From contig NZ_JARADB010000003.1 in the NCBI RefSeq assembly GCF_028765165.1, positions 62,001 to 126,000 of the forward strand: a stretch of DNA of 64,000 nt, given 5' to 3'. The translations under genes were made by a program, and so were the position numbers. The notes under the pieces were generated by a model. The model did no database searches, was not told the origin of the DNA, and worked only from the letters and a program-made list of their open reading frames with translations. Numbering within the stretch: position 1 is the stretch's first letter; the number at the start of each line of letters is the position of its first letter. Shown here piece after piece: positions 7,071 to 16,128 of the stretch. This DNA comes from Paenibacillus sp. MAHUQ-63. GTDB lineage: Bacteria > Bacillota > Bacilli > Paenibacillales > NBRC-103111.

Positions 7071-8834
7071 TTAATTTTTGATGATGCGCTCGTTCACGGA
7101 ATCCCAAGTCATCGCTGTGCCAGTCAGCTTGTTGAAAGCTTCCAGCGGCAAGTACAGTTTGCCGTTGTCTACGTTACCTACGAGGGTGCTCGCAGCTCCG
7201 TTCTCTGTTACTGCGCCGGTTTCTACGAGGACGGACAGCTTCTGGCTGCCCTTGGACAACGTAACCGTTCTGGAGGCTTCATCCCAAGCAACGGTGATGT
7301 CCAGCGCTTCAGCCAGCGATTTGGCTGTAAACAAGGTTTGATTATCGCGAGTGACTTTGAACAGCGGGTACAAATATTTAGCTTGCAGTTCTTTGGTTAC
7401 CGCTGCCAGATCGGCGCCGATCACTTGCGCTCCGCTTTTCGCAATATCCGTATTGTCGATGTCGCCTTTAACCAGCGAAGCGATCGGACCGTATGCCCAG
7501 ACCCCAACATCAACACCTGTGTGGCCATGCCCTGTCCAGCCTACAGCCAGTCTTTTGGAGATGACTGCATTGTATCCGCCGGCGCGGCCGTAAGAGGAAC
7601 CGTCCCCTTTGAGAATGAGCGCAACCTCTTCATCGGACAAGTCGGTAAATCCGATATTGTCGGCGACAATTTTACGAACATCTTCCGCAGTTTGCGCCGC
7701 TTTCAAGAGACTGTCCAGGTATTCATAGGAATGCTTCTGCTTATTGAACAGATCGACGTTCAACTCGTATACGTTGTTGATCCCGAGGGATAAACCGCCT
7801 GTCTCGTGGTCAGCCGATACAACGACCGAAGTATTGCCGTCTTTCTTCGCGAAGTCGACCAATGTTTTGAACGTTGCATCCAATTCCAGCAATTCTTGAA
7901 TGTTCGCCGGCAAATCGTTCGCATGGCCAGCATGGTCGATGCGGCCTTGCTCAACAAGCAGAACGAAGCCGTCTTTATCCTGGGACAGAATGTCCAGCGC
8001 CTTTTGCGTCATTTGCGGCAAGCTTGGCGTATTCGCATCGCGGTCAAGCACATACGGGATCTCGTTCATGGCGAACAAACCGAGCGCTTTGTCCGTTGTG
8101 GCCGGGATTGCATCCAAGCCTTTTTTATCGAACGCAGTTTGGAAGCCTTTTGCCTCGTAGTCAGGGATAATGTTTTTGTCCGTACGTTTGCCTTTCTCGT
8201 CTTTGGTTACGAAATTCGTTTTGCCGCCGCCGAAAATAACGTTCACGCCGCTATTCAAGTATTGCGTAGCAATCGCATTCTGATTGCTGCGTTGACGAAC
8301 GTGGGACGCCCATACCGCCGGCGTAGCGCCTGTGATATTATCCGTCGACACAAGCCCTGTCGCCTTACCTTGCTTCATTGCCGCTTCGATGATCGAACCG
8401 AAAGGCTTGGCCACATCGCCGTTCGAAACGCTGATCGCATTATTGTATGTTTTATTGCCTGTGGAGAACGCTGTCGCTGCCGCTGCCGAGTCTGTAACGG
8501 CTCCGGATTCGGATGTGTAAGGGCCCGGCTGAGAGTATGTAGTTGCTTTACCGACGTAATATCCGCCATCCAGCTCTAAACGGTCTTTATTTAAAAACTT
8601 TTTGGAGTAGTATCTTGCTGCCGTCACTTCGGCCGGACCCATACCGTCACCGATGAGCACGATCAGATTCTTCGATTGCGCCGCAGCAGGAGCCGCAGGA
8701 GCTGCAGGTGTTGCAGGAACAGCAGGTGTTGCAGGTGCCGATGTTTCCGCTGCCGAAGCTGCGCCTGCTACGCTGACCGCCAATACGGAAAGAGTTAAAG
8801 AGGAGCTCATGATTTGTTTCAATCGTTTTTTCAA
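7071..8834 (-). CDS. phoA: Secreted alkaline phosphatase with C-terminal amine-oxidase-like domain
   Basis: 587 residues, TTG start chosen from GGAGGG 7 bases upstream and the following typical signal peptide (KKRLKQIMSSSL... to VAGAASAAE). It releases phosphate from monoesters outside the cell. Catalytic and metal motifs are GDGMG, VTDSAAAATAF (nucleophile Ser), VEQGRIDHAGHAND, ADHETGG and GHTG. An Ala/Pro stretch follows the signal peptide. The last 90 residues (LFTAKSLAEAL, LPLEAFNKLTG, MTWDSVNERIIK) match the copper-amine-oxidase N-terminal-like stalk domain common in Paenibacillus surface proteins. It needs zinc, and a putative zinc cassette follows it. Confidence 0.92.
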   Translation of the reverse strand: MKKRLKQIMSSSLTLSVLAVSVAGAASAAETSAPATPAVPATPAAPAAPAAAQSKNLIVLIGDGMGPAEVTAARYYSKKFLNKDRLELDGGYYVGKATTYSQPGPYTSESGAVTDSAAAATAFSTGNKTYNNAISVSNGDVAKPFGSIIEAAMKQGKATGLVSTDNITGATPAVWASHVRQRSNQNAIATQYLNSGVNVIFGGGKTNFVTKDEKGKRTDKNIIPDYEAKGFQTAFDKKGLDAIPATTDKALGLFAMNEIPYVLDRDANTPSLPQMTQKALDILSQDKDGFVLLVEQGRIDHAGHANDLPANIQELLELDATFKTLVDFAKKDGNTSVVVSADHETGGLSLGINNVYELNVDLFNKQKHSYEYLDSLLKAAQTAEDVRKIVADNIGFTDLSDEEVALILKGDGSSYGRAGGYNAVISKRLAVGWTGHGHTGVDVGVWAYGPIASLVKGDIDNTDIAKSGAQVIGADLAAVTKELQAKYLYPLFKVTRDNQTLFTAKSLAEALDITVAWDEASRTVTLSKGSQKLSVLVETGAVTENGAASTLVGNVDNGKLYLPLEAFNKLTGTAMTWDSVNERIIKN

Positions 8835-8962
8835 GATGTTTCCCTCCAATAATAGTATTTCACCTTAACTAGCATAAGGCCGATAGATTAAGAGGAAGTT
8901 ATACCAACGTATTCGCTATGTAAAATATTTCATATACTATTTGCTTAGTGTAAACATCGCAA

Positions 8963-9028
8963 TAAAAAAACACCCCGCGCAAACATTTCAAACAGAACAT
9001 TCTCTGTCAAAAGTTCGCACGGGGTGCT
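8963..9028 (-). terminator. Rho-independent terminator of the dnaK operon
   Basis: Arms CACCCCGCGC and GTTCGCACGGGGTG pair around a long loop, and the minus-strand exit is TGTTTTTTTATTG. It lies just after the dnaJ stop. Confidence 0.85.
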
Positions 9029-9033
9029 ATGGT

Positions 9034-10146
9034 TTAATCGCCTAAAAAGGCTCTTTTCATACGTTCGAAAATCGATTGATTTTGCTCATGCGTATGCTCG
9101 CCGGTTTGCTTGCCGAATTGGCGCAGCAGATCCTTCTGATCCTCGCTGAGGTTCGTCGGCGTTACGACGACGACTTTGACGTGCTGATCGCCTTGGCCGA
9201 AGCCCCGCAGATGCGGCACTCCTTTGCCTTTCAAGCGGAAATACGTGTCGGTTTGCGTGCCTGCCGGAATTTTGAGCTTCACTTTCTCCGTCAGTGTCGG
9301 GATCTCGATCTCATCGCCGAGCGCAGCCTGCATGAACGTTAACGGCACTTCGCAGTAAATGTCATTGCCCTCACGCTCGAAAAATTCATGCGATTTGACG
9401 CGAATCACGACGTACAAATCCCCTGAAGGGCCGCCGCGCGTACCGCTTTCGCCTTCGCCGGATACGCGAAGTTGTGCACCGTCATCCACACCTGCTGGAA
9501 TCTTGATGTGAATGGTGCGCTGCTTCTTCACTTTACCGTTGCCGTGGCACGTTCCGCATTTCTCTTTAATGATTTTGCCCGTTCCGTTACACTGCGTACA
9601 TACGCGGCGGTTCACGATACGGCCGAACGCCGTGTTCTGCACGACTTCCTGCTGGCCGCTGCCATGGCAGCCGCCGCACGTTTCCGGCTTCGTTCCCGGC
9701 TTGGCGCCTGATCCGTTACAAGTGTCGCAGTTCTCGGTACGCGGAATATGAATATCGGTTTCTTTGCCGAAGATCGCTTCCTTAAACTCCACCTGCATCG
9801 TATATTGCAAATCGTTCCCGCGCTGCGGCGCATTCGGATTGCGCCGGTTGCCGCCGCCACCGCCGAAGAACATATCGAAAATATCGCCGAAGCCGCCGCT
9901 GAAGTCTTGGCCACCCATACCCTGGTTCGGATCAACGTGACCAAACCGGTCGTATTGGGCTTTCTTCTGATCATCGCTAAGCACATCATAAGCTTCTTTT
10001 GCTTCTTTGAATTTATCTTCCGCATCCGCTGCTTTATTCACGTCAGGGTGATACTGGCGCGCCATTTTACGGTAAGCCTTCTTGATCTCTTCTTGCGAAG
10101 CCTCTTTGCCAACCCCAAGTACCTCGTAATAATCACGTTTACTCAT
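9034..10146 (-). CDS. dnaJ: Chaperone protein DnaJ
   Basis: 370 residues. The start [17 protein letters not shown] was chosen over an upstream frame because it is the family N-terminus and follows GGGAGTGG. It has the J domain with HPD (residues about 5-70), a Gly/Phe-rich linker ([16 protein letters not shown]), four CxxCxGxG zinc repeats ([32 protein letters not shown]) and the C-terminal substrate-binding domain. It stimulates DnaK ATP hydrolysis and delivers unfolded clients. Last gene of the heat-shock operon; two hairpins separate it from dnaK. Confidence 0.98.
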   Translation of the reverse strand: MSKRDYYEVLGVGKEASQEEIKKAYRKMARQYHPDVNKAADAEDKFKEAKEAYDVLSDDQKKAQYDRFGHVDPNQGMGGQDFSGGFGDIFDMFFGGGGGNRRNPNAPQRGNDLQYTMQVEFKEAIFGKETDIHIPRTENCDTCNGSGAKPGTKPETCGGCHGSGQQEVVQNTAFGRIVNRRVCTQCNGTGKIIKEKCGTCHGNGKVKKQRTIHIKIPAGVDDGAQLRVSGEGESGTRGGPSGDLYVVIRVKSHEFFEREGNDIYCEVPLTFMQAALGDEIEIPTLTEKVKLKIPAGTQTDTYFRLKGKGVPHLRGFGQGDQHVKVVVVTPTNLSEDQKDLLRQFGKQTGEHTHEQNQSIFERMKRAFLGD

Positions 10147-10173
10147 TATTCCACTCCCATGTTCAAGACTACC

Positions 10174-10260
10174 AACGAACGGAAAGTCAAAGCCACGGGA
10201 GAACTCCCTTTGGCTTTGACTCATTCGTTCCTACATATCCGGCATTACTCTAGGATATGT
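10174..10260 (-). other. Two consecutive hairpins between dnaK and dnaJ
   Basis: Right after the dnaK stop the transcript can form an 8-bp stem (ACATATCC with GGATATGT, 10233-10260) and then a long stem (arms with CAAAGCCA and GGGAG, 10174-10229). Neither is followed by a T-run, so they are more likely mRNA processing or stability elements, or partial attenuators, than terminators. Confidence 0.6.
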
Positions 10261-12105
10261 TTATTTTTTTTGTTCGTCAACCACTTCATAGTCAGCGTCA
10301 ACAACATTTTCTCTGCCTTTCGGAGCTTCGCCAGCGCCTGCGCCAGCCGCACCGTCGGCACCTTGTGCTGCGGAAGCTTGCTCATACAGCTTCACGGAAA
10401 GCTGTTGGATCACTTCTGTCAGCTCGGCAGTCGCAGCTTTAATCGCTTCGATTTCGTTGCCAGCCAGAGCGGCCGTCACTTTTTCTTTCGCTGCATTCGC
10501 TTTATCGATCTCACCTTGGTCGACTTTGTCGCCAAGATCTTTGATCGTTTTGTCAACGGAGTATACGAGCTGATCCGCTTCGTTGCGGGCCTCGACAAGC
10601 TCTTTGCGCTGACGATCTTCTTCAGCATGCGCTTCCGCGTCTTTCACCATTTGCTCAACTTCCGCATCGCTTAAGCCGCTGGAGGAAGTGATCGTGATTT
10701 TTTGGCTTTTGCCCGTTCCTTTATCCAATGCGGATACGTTCACGATACCGTTGGCATCGATATCGAAGGATACTTCGATTTGCGGTACGCCGCGCGGAGC
10801 CGGTGGAATGTCGCCAAGCATGAAGCGGCCCAATGTTTTGTTGCCGGACGCCATGGAACGCTCACCTTGAAGCACGTGAATCTCTACGCTCGTTTGGTTA
10901 TCCGCATAAGTGGAGAACACTTGGGATTTGGTTGTTGGGATCGTTGTGTTGCGGTCGATCATTTTCGTGAACACGCCGCCTGCCGTCTCGATACCGAGGG
11001 ACAGCGGAGTTACGTCAAGAAGAACGACGTCTTTCACTTCACCTGTCAAGACACCGGCTTGCACAGCTGCGCCAAGCGCAACGACTTCATCCGGGTTAAC
11101 GCCTTTGTGAGGCTCTTTGCCTGTCAATTTTTTGATCGCTTCAACAACCGCCGGAATCCGTGTGGATCCGCCGACAAGAACGACTTTATCGATTTGGCTA
11201 GTGGAAAGGCCGGAATCTTGCAGCGCTTGACGAGTTGGTCCAAGCGTTCTTTCTACCAGGTGAGCGGAAATCTCTTCGAATTTCGCGCGAGTCAGGTTAA
11301 GCTCCAAATGCTGAGGCACGCCGTCAGCTACCGTGATGAACGGCAGGGAGACCGTCGTTGTCAGAACGCCGGAAAGCTCTTTTTTCGCTTTCTCAGCAGC
11401 ATCTTTCAAACGTTGTACCGCTGCTTTATCTTTGCTAAGGTCGATGCCTTGCTCTTTCTTGAATTCAGCTACGAGGTGATCGATGATCACTTGGTCGAAG
11501 TCGTCTCCGCCCAGCTTGTTATCACCGCTTGTCGCTTTTACTTCGAAGAAGCCGTCGCCAAGCTCAAGGATGGATACGTCAAACGTACCGCCGCCAAGGT
11601 CGTATACAAGAATCGTTTGGTCTTCGGACTTCTCCAAGCCGTAAGCAAGCGCTGCTGCAGTCGGCTCGTTGACGATACGAAGAACTTCCAGACCGGCGAT
11701 TTTGCCCGCATCTTTCGTTGCTTGACGCTGGGAATCGTTGAAGTACGCAGGAACCGTGATAACCGCTTGGGTTACTTTTTGGCCCAGGTACGCTTCTGCG
11801 TCAGCTTTCAGCTTTTGCAGGATGATTGCGGAAATCTCTTGCGGCGTGTACTCTTTGCCGTCGATCACTTCTTTGTGGTTTGTACCCATGTAACGTTTAA
11901 TGGAAATAACTGTTTTGTCCGGGTTCGTGATCGCTTGGCGTTTGGCCGTTTCCCCAACGACACGCTCGCCGTCTTTCTTGAAGCCGACCACGGATGGAGT
12001 CGTACGGTTACCTTCCGGATTCGGGATAACGACAGCTTCTCCGCCCTCCATTACAGCAACGCAAGAATTCGTAGTACCTAAGTCAATACCGATAACTTTA
12101 CTCAT
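10261..12105 (-). CDS. dnaK: Chaperone protein DnaK (Hsp70)
   Basis: 614 residues. N-terminal ATPase domain beginning [18 protein letters not shown], with [14 protein letters not shown] and the adenosine motif [13 protein letters not shown]; linker [11 protein letters not shown]; beta-sandwich peptide-binding domain ([14 protein letters not shown]); helical lid and a Gly/Ala-rich tail ending EVVDEQKK. It binds exposed hydrophobic segments in an ATP cycle run by DnaJ and GrpE, encoded on either side. Typical Bacillales length. Confidence 0.99.
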   Translation of the reverse strand: MSKVIGIDLGTTNSCVAVMEGGEAVVIPNPEGNRTTPSVVGFKKDGERVVGETAKRQAITNPDKTVISIKRYMGTNHKEVIDGKEYTPQEISAIILQKLKADAEAYLGQKVTQAVITVPAYFNDSQRQATKDAGKIAGLEVLRIVNEPTAAALAYGLEKSEDQTILVYDLGGGTFDVSILELGDGFFEVKATSGDNKLGGDDFDQVIIDHLVAEFKKEQGIDLSKDKAAVQRLKDAAEKAKKELSGVLTTTVSLPFITVADGVPQHLELNLTRAKFEEISAHLVERTLGPTRQALQDSGLSTSQIDKVVLVGGSTRIPAVVEAIKKLTGKEPHKGVNPDEVVALGAAVQAGVLTGEVKDVVLLDVTPLSLGIETAGGVFTKMIDRNTTIPTTKSQVFSTYADNQTSVEIHVLQGERSMASGNKTLGRFMLGDIPPAPRGVPQIEVSFDIDANGIVNVSALDKGTGKSQKITITSSSGLSDAEVEQMVKDAEAHAEEDRQRKELVEARNEADQLVYSVDKTIKDLGDKVDQGEIDKANAAKEKVTAALAGNEIEAIKAATAELTEVIQQLSVKLYEQASAAQGADGAAGAGAGEAPKGRENVVDADYEVVDEQKK

Positions 12106-12184
12106 GTTAAAGCTTCCTCCTTTTGCTCCTCAGGAACATATGGTTAATTTGCGATTTGGTAAAATGATAAGATCTGTTCGCTTC

Positions 12185-12760
12185 TTATACGCTGACTTTC
12201 ACCATAGCCGGCCGAATGACTTTATCTTTCAGAATATAGCCCTTCTGCAGCTCCTCAACCACGACGCCTTCCTCGTGCTCGTCGGATTCAACCTGCATCA
12301 CCGCTTGGTGGAATTCAGGGTTGAACGGCTGACCTACTGCTTCAATTGGCTTCAGACCTTCTGCCGTCAGCAGTTGGTCCATCCCGCGATACGTCATCTC
12401 AAGACCTTTGGCCAATGCGTCGAAATCTTTCGTCTCTTTGCTGGAAGCCAGCGCGCGATCGAAGTTGTCAATGATCGGCAGAAGCTGCTCGATCAATTTA
12501 AGTGAAGCATATTTGGCGAAATCTTCCTTCTCCGCTCTGGCGCGGCGGCGGAAGTTGTCGAAGTCCGCTTGAACGCGTAATAAACGCTGATAGTTTTCTT
12601 CGGCTTGCATACGCACCTTATCAAGTTCGCTTGGCTCCACAGAAGCCTCAGCGCCCTGTTCGCGGGCAACCGCATCTTCTTGATTCTCAGCGGCTTGCTC
12701 GTTGTCGGCTGCGTATGTAGTGTTCACGTTTTGCTCTTCTGTTTTGTTTTCAGTACTCAA
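12185..12760 (-). CDS. grpE: Nucleotide exchange factor GrpE
   Basis: 191 residues with a TTG start, chosen because AGGAGGTG lies about 9 bases upstream; an upstream ATG would add an unrelated leader. A charged N-terminal tail precedes a long helix (QRLLRVQADFDNFRRRARAEKE, residues about 70-95) that forms the dimer coiled coil, then the beta-wing with FNPEFHQAVM and the C-terminal IRPAMVKVS. It exchanges ADP for ATP on DnaK. It sits between the chaperonin gene and dnaK. Confidence 0.97.
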   Translation of the reverse strand: MSTENKTEEQNVNTTYAADNEQAAENQEDAVAREQGAEASVEPSELDKVRMQAEENYQRLLRVQADFDNFRRRARAEKEDFAKYASLKLIEQLLPIIDNFDRALASSKETKDFDALAKGLEMTYRGMDQLLTAEGLKPIEAVGQPFNPEFHQAVMQVESDEHEEGVVVEELQKGYILKDKVIRPAMVKVSV

Positions 12761-12821
12761 TTGTCCTTCACCTCCTAAACATAATACACCAAAAGTTCGT
12801 CTATCGACAGTTTGCCCAGCT

Positions 12822-14363
12822 TTAGCCCTCTTCAAAAGGCTGCTTCATCTTAATAACCGTATGAATGCGCAGCACGGCGGCAGCAACTTCGCCTGCAGCC
12901 TGGAGTGCGTGTATTTTCACATCAGCGGGGTCTACGATGCCCGCTTCCACAAAATCCGCCACTTGACCGGTATCGCAATCGATGCCGAGGCTGTCGGTTT
13001 CCAGCGCGATCTGAGCCGCTTTCAGCTCCTCCACCTTCTCAAGCGGATTGTAGCCGGCGTTAACGACAATTTGCGCCAGCGGCTTGCGCAGCGCACCCGC
13101 AACAGCGGCAACGCCGAAGCCTTCCATGCCCTTGATCGTCTCGCGAACGCGCTCGAGATCATGGGCCACCGCCATTTCCGCGGCGCCGCCTCCCGGCAAG
13201 TACCCGCCGCGTACGGCGGCTTGCACGGCCGAAGCGGCGTCCTTCGCGATGCGCGAGCGCTCATGCGCCGCTTCCCGCGTTGCCGCGCCGACGATCACGG
13301 TCACGTGCTGCTCGCCGTGGCCGCCGGCCACGCGCACGCGTCCCAGCCGCTCGTCGTATGCGGCATAGCCTGCGCGGCCTAAAGCCGCGCTCAGCTCGGC
13401 GGCGCTCTTGCGCAGCGCCGTGCGCCGCACCGGCCGGGCGCCGGTGTGCTCGCTCAAGTGCTGCATGTCCCGGCGGGACAGCCGCTGCAGCACGATAATC
13501 CCATGGTCGGAGCAGAATTGCTCCGCCTCGGGATCTACCCCGCGGTCGGCGGCAATGAGGCCGACCCCTAGCTCCAGCAGCCGCTCCAGCGAGCTGCGGA
13601 ACTGATCCCTGAGCTGCATATGCCGGCCGAAGCCCGCTTCGGTCACCAGCGATTCCTCGCTGACCGCCTCAGGCTCGAGAGCATCGTGCAGCACGAGGAT
13701 CCGGGTATCTCGGCGCTCCTGCTCGAGATGCAGGTTCATCGGCTTCTGGTTCAGCAGAATGCCGGTCCATACCTCGCTGATCGCCTCTTCGTGGGCGATC
13801 ACGCTGTCGGCGAAGCGGTAGCCTTCTTCGCGAAGCTTCGCCTCGCCGACCGCTTCGGCCGCCTGCACGATGAGCCGCGCGATATCCGCCTGCTCCCGGC
13901 CCGCCGTGATGGCGATGCGCTGCAGCGCGCCGTCGTTTAATCCGGCGAGCGGTCTGCTGCGGCGCTGCAGGCTGGCGGTCGCCAGCTCGATGCCTTGCAG
14001 CATCCCGCTGACGACTTTCGCGACAGGGACGCCGCGCGTAACCTGGGCGACGCCTTCTTGAACGAGCGCCCCGGCCAGCACGGTAGCCGTTGTCGTACCG
14101 TCGCCGATCTGCCGCTGCTGGCTGCGCGCAACTTGAATCATCAAGCGCGCCGCAGGGTGCGAAACATCCATCTTCTCTAGGATGGTCACGCCATCGTTCG
14201 TGATGATCACTTCACCCTGCCCGCCAACTAGCATCGTGTCCAAGCCTTTGGGACCTAGTGTCCCCTCGACCGCCGAGCAGATCGCCCGGACGGCCGCGGC
14301 ATTATTCACTAAGGTTGAGTAGCGTTCTTCGCCCTCTCCCTGTACCGTTTTGATTCCACTCAT
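12822..14363 (-). CDS. Group III (archaeal-type) chaperonin in the dnaK operon
   Basis: 513 residues. It is a TCP-1/thermosome-type chaperonin and not GroEL: GPKGLD (37-42), NDG (56-58), GDGTTTATVLAGAL (ATP site, 87-100), an apical domain ending RRDMQHLSEHTGARPV as in thermosomes, and GGGAAEMAVAHDLE in the C-terminal equatorial part. There is no GGM tail. Its ATG overlaps the hrcA stop by 4 bp (ATGA), so it is translationally coupled to hrcA and lies under CIRCE. Group III chaperonins are known from some Firmicutes (for example Carboxydothermus), often in dnaK operons. They fold proteins in closed double rings with a built-in lid. The gene is visibly GC-rich, which fits transfer but does not prove it. 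Confidence 0.92.
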   Translation of the reverse strand: MSGIKTVQGEGEERYSTLVNNAAAVRAICSAVEGTLGPKGLDTMLVGGQGEVIITNDGVTILEKMDVSHPAARLMIQVARSQQRQIGDGTTTATVLAGALVQEGVAQVTRGVPVAKVVSGMLQGIELATASLQRRSRPLAGLNDGALQRIAITAGREQADIARLIVQAAEAVGEAKLREEGYRFADSVIAHEEAISEVWTGILLNQKPMNLHLEQERRDTRILVLHDALEPEAVSEESLVTEAGFGRHMQLRDQFRSSLERLLELGVGLIAADRGVDPEAEQFCSDHGIIVLQRLSRRDMQHLSEHTGARPVRRTALRKSAAELSAALGRAGYAAYDERLGRVRVAGGHGEQHVTVIVGAATREAAHERSRIAKDAASAVQAAVRGGYLPGGGAAEMAVAHDLERVRETIKGMEGFGVAAVAGALRKPLAQIVVNAGYNPLEKVEELKAAQIALETDSLGIDCDTGQVADFVEAGIVDPADVKIHALQAAGEVAAAVLRIHTVIKMKQPFEEG

Positions 14364-15388
14364 TTGCCATACCAACGTCCCATGACGTCTTCCATTTGCT
14401 TGGATAAATGATGCATCAAAGAAATAACCCGGGCATATTCCATCCGCGTCGGCCCCAGAATTCCGATCGTGCCGAGCGGCTGTCCGCCAATCGCGTAAGA
14501 CGCTGTTATTAATGAACAATTATTAATGGCTTCAATACTATTTTCAGCACCGATTTTGATCTCGATGCCTTCATTAGAAGGTGTAAACAATTTGATTAAT
14601 GTCGGCGCTTCTTCCAATAGATCAAAAATGCTCTTCACCTTTTCAACATCTTTAAACTCAGGCTGCATCAGCATATTGGTCATACCGCTAAGAAATACCC
14701 GGTCCTTGTCGTCGCTGTTAATCACGCTCTCTACGACGGCGAGAAGCTCCTGGTAGCCATTCACATACTTGCTAAGCTCGCTGGAAACTTCGTTATATAA
14801 CCTTGATTTGAACTGGATCAGCGGTACGTTCTTCAGCTTGGCGTTCAAAATGTTCACGACCTTCTCGATCTCAGACATTCGGATGCCTTCAGGAATCGTG
14901 ACCGTTCTGTTCTCCACATGGCCGGTATTCAAAACAATGATCGCAACCGCCGTCGTATCCGTCAGCGGAATGATCTGCAAATGCTTCAGCGTCGTGCTGA
15001 ACACTTCAGGCCCAAGCACGATGGACGTATAATTCGTAAGAGAGGAGAGCATGCCAGCCACATGCTGAATAACCCCTTCCATCTCTTGAATGCGTTCGGC
15101 GAATGCGCCTTTCAACGAATTCAAATCATTCTCATGCAGAGTTCCATGCTGCAGCAAGTGATCGACATAGTAGCGATAACCTTTGTGCGAGGGAATACGG
15201 CCTGCGGACGTATGGGGCTGTTCCAAGTAACCCATCTCTTCGAGATCGGACATTTCATTACGGATCGTGGCCGGACTAAACCCGACATTTCCCCGCTTCG
15301 AAATACTTCTTGAACCAATCGGTTCAGCAGAACGAACATAATCATCGATGATCGCACTCAAAATCATGCGCTGGCGTTCTGTCAACAT
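14360..15388 (-). CDS. hrcA: Heat-inducible transcription repressor HrcA
   Basis: 342 residues; start MLTERQRMILSAIIDDYVRS after AGGAGGGG. The N-terminal winged helix (residues 1-75, with GSRSISKRGNVGFSPATIRNEMSDLEEMGYL) binds CIRCE; a GAF-like dimerisation domain follows. It represses the operon and, in Bacillus, needs GroEL for activity. The CIRCE sits 44 bp upstream of its start. Here the following gene is a different chaperonin, which raises the question of which chaperonin supports HrcA. Confidence 0.97.
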   Translation of the reverse strand: MLTERQRMILSAIIDDYVRSAEPIGSRSISKRGNVGFSPATIRNEMSDLEEMGYLEQPHTSAGRIPSHKGYRYYVDHLLQHGTLHENDLNSLKGAFAERIQEMEGVIQHVAGMLSSLTNYTSIVLGPEVFSTTLKHLQIIPLTDTTAVAIIVLNTGHVENRTVTIPEGIRMSEIEKVVNILNAKLKNVPLIQFKSRLYNEVSSELSKYVNGYQELLAVVESVINSDDKDRVFLSGMTNMLMQPEFKDVEKVKSIFDLLEEAPTLIKLFTPSNEGIEIKIGAENSIEAINNCSLITASYAIGGQPLGTIGILGPTRMEYARVISLMHHLSKQMEDVMGRWYGK

Positions 15389-15431
15389 CAAATACCCCTC
15401 CTCTTCACAACATGGTGTTAGATCACTTTCG

Positions 15432-15458
15432 TTAGCACTCGTATTTAGTGAGTGCTAA
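15432..15458. promoter_or_regulatory. CIRCE operator (HrcA binding site)
   Basis: A perfect match to the consensus: TTAGCACTC, nine bases, GAGTGCTAA. It lies upstream of hrcA and controls the hrcA-chaperonin-grpE-dnaK-dnaJ operon. Confidence 0.97.
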
Positions 15459-15465
15459 ATCCTAA

Positions 15466-15494
15466 TACAAAAATAACAGACCCTAAGGTCTGTT
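15466..15494 (-). terminator. Terminator of the N-acetyltransferase gene
   Basis: AACAGACC and GGTCTGTT pair around a 4-base loop and are followed on the minus strand by ATTTTTGT. It isolates the heat-shock operon from the gene upstream. Confidence 0.85.
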
Positions 15495-15500
15495 GTCAAG

Positions 15501-15980
15501 TCAATCCAATCGTTTAAGTACGGCGATTTCATCGCAGCAATACTGCTTTTTGCAATGCATGCAATCTTTCCAAACCTTCTCCGGGAAAATCTCTTTCGGC
15601 ACGAGGGAAAATCCATTTTTCTGGAAGAAAGCGACCTCATAGGTCAGCGCCATGACCTTCACAATGCCTTGGCTTCTCGCTTCCTCTACCAGGAAATCAA
15701 CCAGCTTACCGCCGATCCCCTGCCCTTTGTAACCAGGCGTCATCCCCAGCGAGCGAATCTCGACAAGGTCCGGACCCAGCCGCGTCAGCGAACCGCAGCC
15801 AATGAGCGTGCCATCGTGCTCGGCGACAACGAAGGTGTCGATCTGCTCCTGAAGCATCTCCTTCGTACGCGGCAGCATAATCCCCTGCTTCGCGTAGCCT
15901 TGTATAATATCATAAAGCTTCTCGATATCGTCGATTGAAGCTTTTCTTACGAGAACTGTAGTTGATGAATTCAAGGTCAT
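15501..15980 (-). CDS. Short-form N-acetylglutamate synthase (ArgA-like GNAT)
   Basis: 159 residues, one GNAT domain. It likely transfers acetyl from acetyl-CoA to glutamate, the first step of arginine synthesis. Motifs: MLPRTKEML, EIRSLGMTPGYKGQGIGGKL (acetyl-CoA loop Q/RGxGxG/A), LTYEVAFFQKNGF, then FPEKVWKDCMHCKKQYCCDE, the Cys-rich tail typical of the short ArgA group (as in Mycobacterium Rv2747). The start MTLNSS follows GGTGGG. A perfect 14-base ARG-box core lies 85 bp upstream (16065-16078), supporting arginine control. Substrate choice is by similarity only. Confidence 0.8.
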   Translation of the reverse strand: MTLNSSTTVLVRKASIDDIEKLYDIIQGYAKQGIMLPRTKEMLQEQIDTFVVAEHDGTLIGCGSLTRLGPDLVEIRSLGMTPGYKGQGIGGKLVDFLVEEARSQGIVKVMALTYEVAFFQKNGFSLVPKEIFPEKVWKDCMHCKKQYCCDEIAVLKRLD

Positions 15981-16064
15981 CCGACATCCCACCAATCGCA
16001 ACAAAATGCATAAAACCCACGCTAGCGCTCTTGCGGGCTTACCGCTGAAACGCTTGTGGATTCA

Positions 16065-16097
16065 TGAATAAATATACAACAAAGCGTATATTTGCAC
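16065..16097. promoter_or_regulatory. ARG box (ArgR/AhrC operator) with a weaker second site
   Basis: TGAATAAATATACA at 16065-16078 matches every fixed position of the ARG-box consensus TGNATWWWWATNCA, and the wider CATGAATAAATATACAA resembles the Bacillus AhrC box. A second site at 16084-16097 matches 9 of 12 fixed positions, 19 bp away, the two-turn spacing common for paired boxes. It lies upstream of the ArgA-like gene. Confidence 0.6.
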
Positions 16098-16128
16098 AAG
16101 GGATTTTTTTGCAGCTTCTTCCGTTAAT

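Noticed and set aside
7050..7080. Near-palindrome TTATGC...GCATTAA between phoA and the ABC operon as a Zur operator.
   Set aside because: It does not match the known Bacillus Zur consensus and overlaps the phoA stop codon.
8850..8960. Pho box upstream of phoA.
   Set aside because: Isolated TTTACA-like hexamers are present but without the regular direct-repeat spacing of PhoP boxes.
9034..10224. N-terminally extended DnaJ.
   Set aside because: The extra residues are unlike the family, and the internal ATG at 10146 has a ribosome site and the standard start.
10702..12081. Open frame of 459 codons opposite dnaK.
   Set aside because: It mirrors the codon pattern of dnaK, has no ribosome site and no recognisable motif; it is an antisense shadow.
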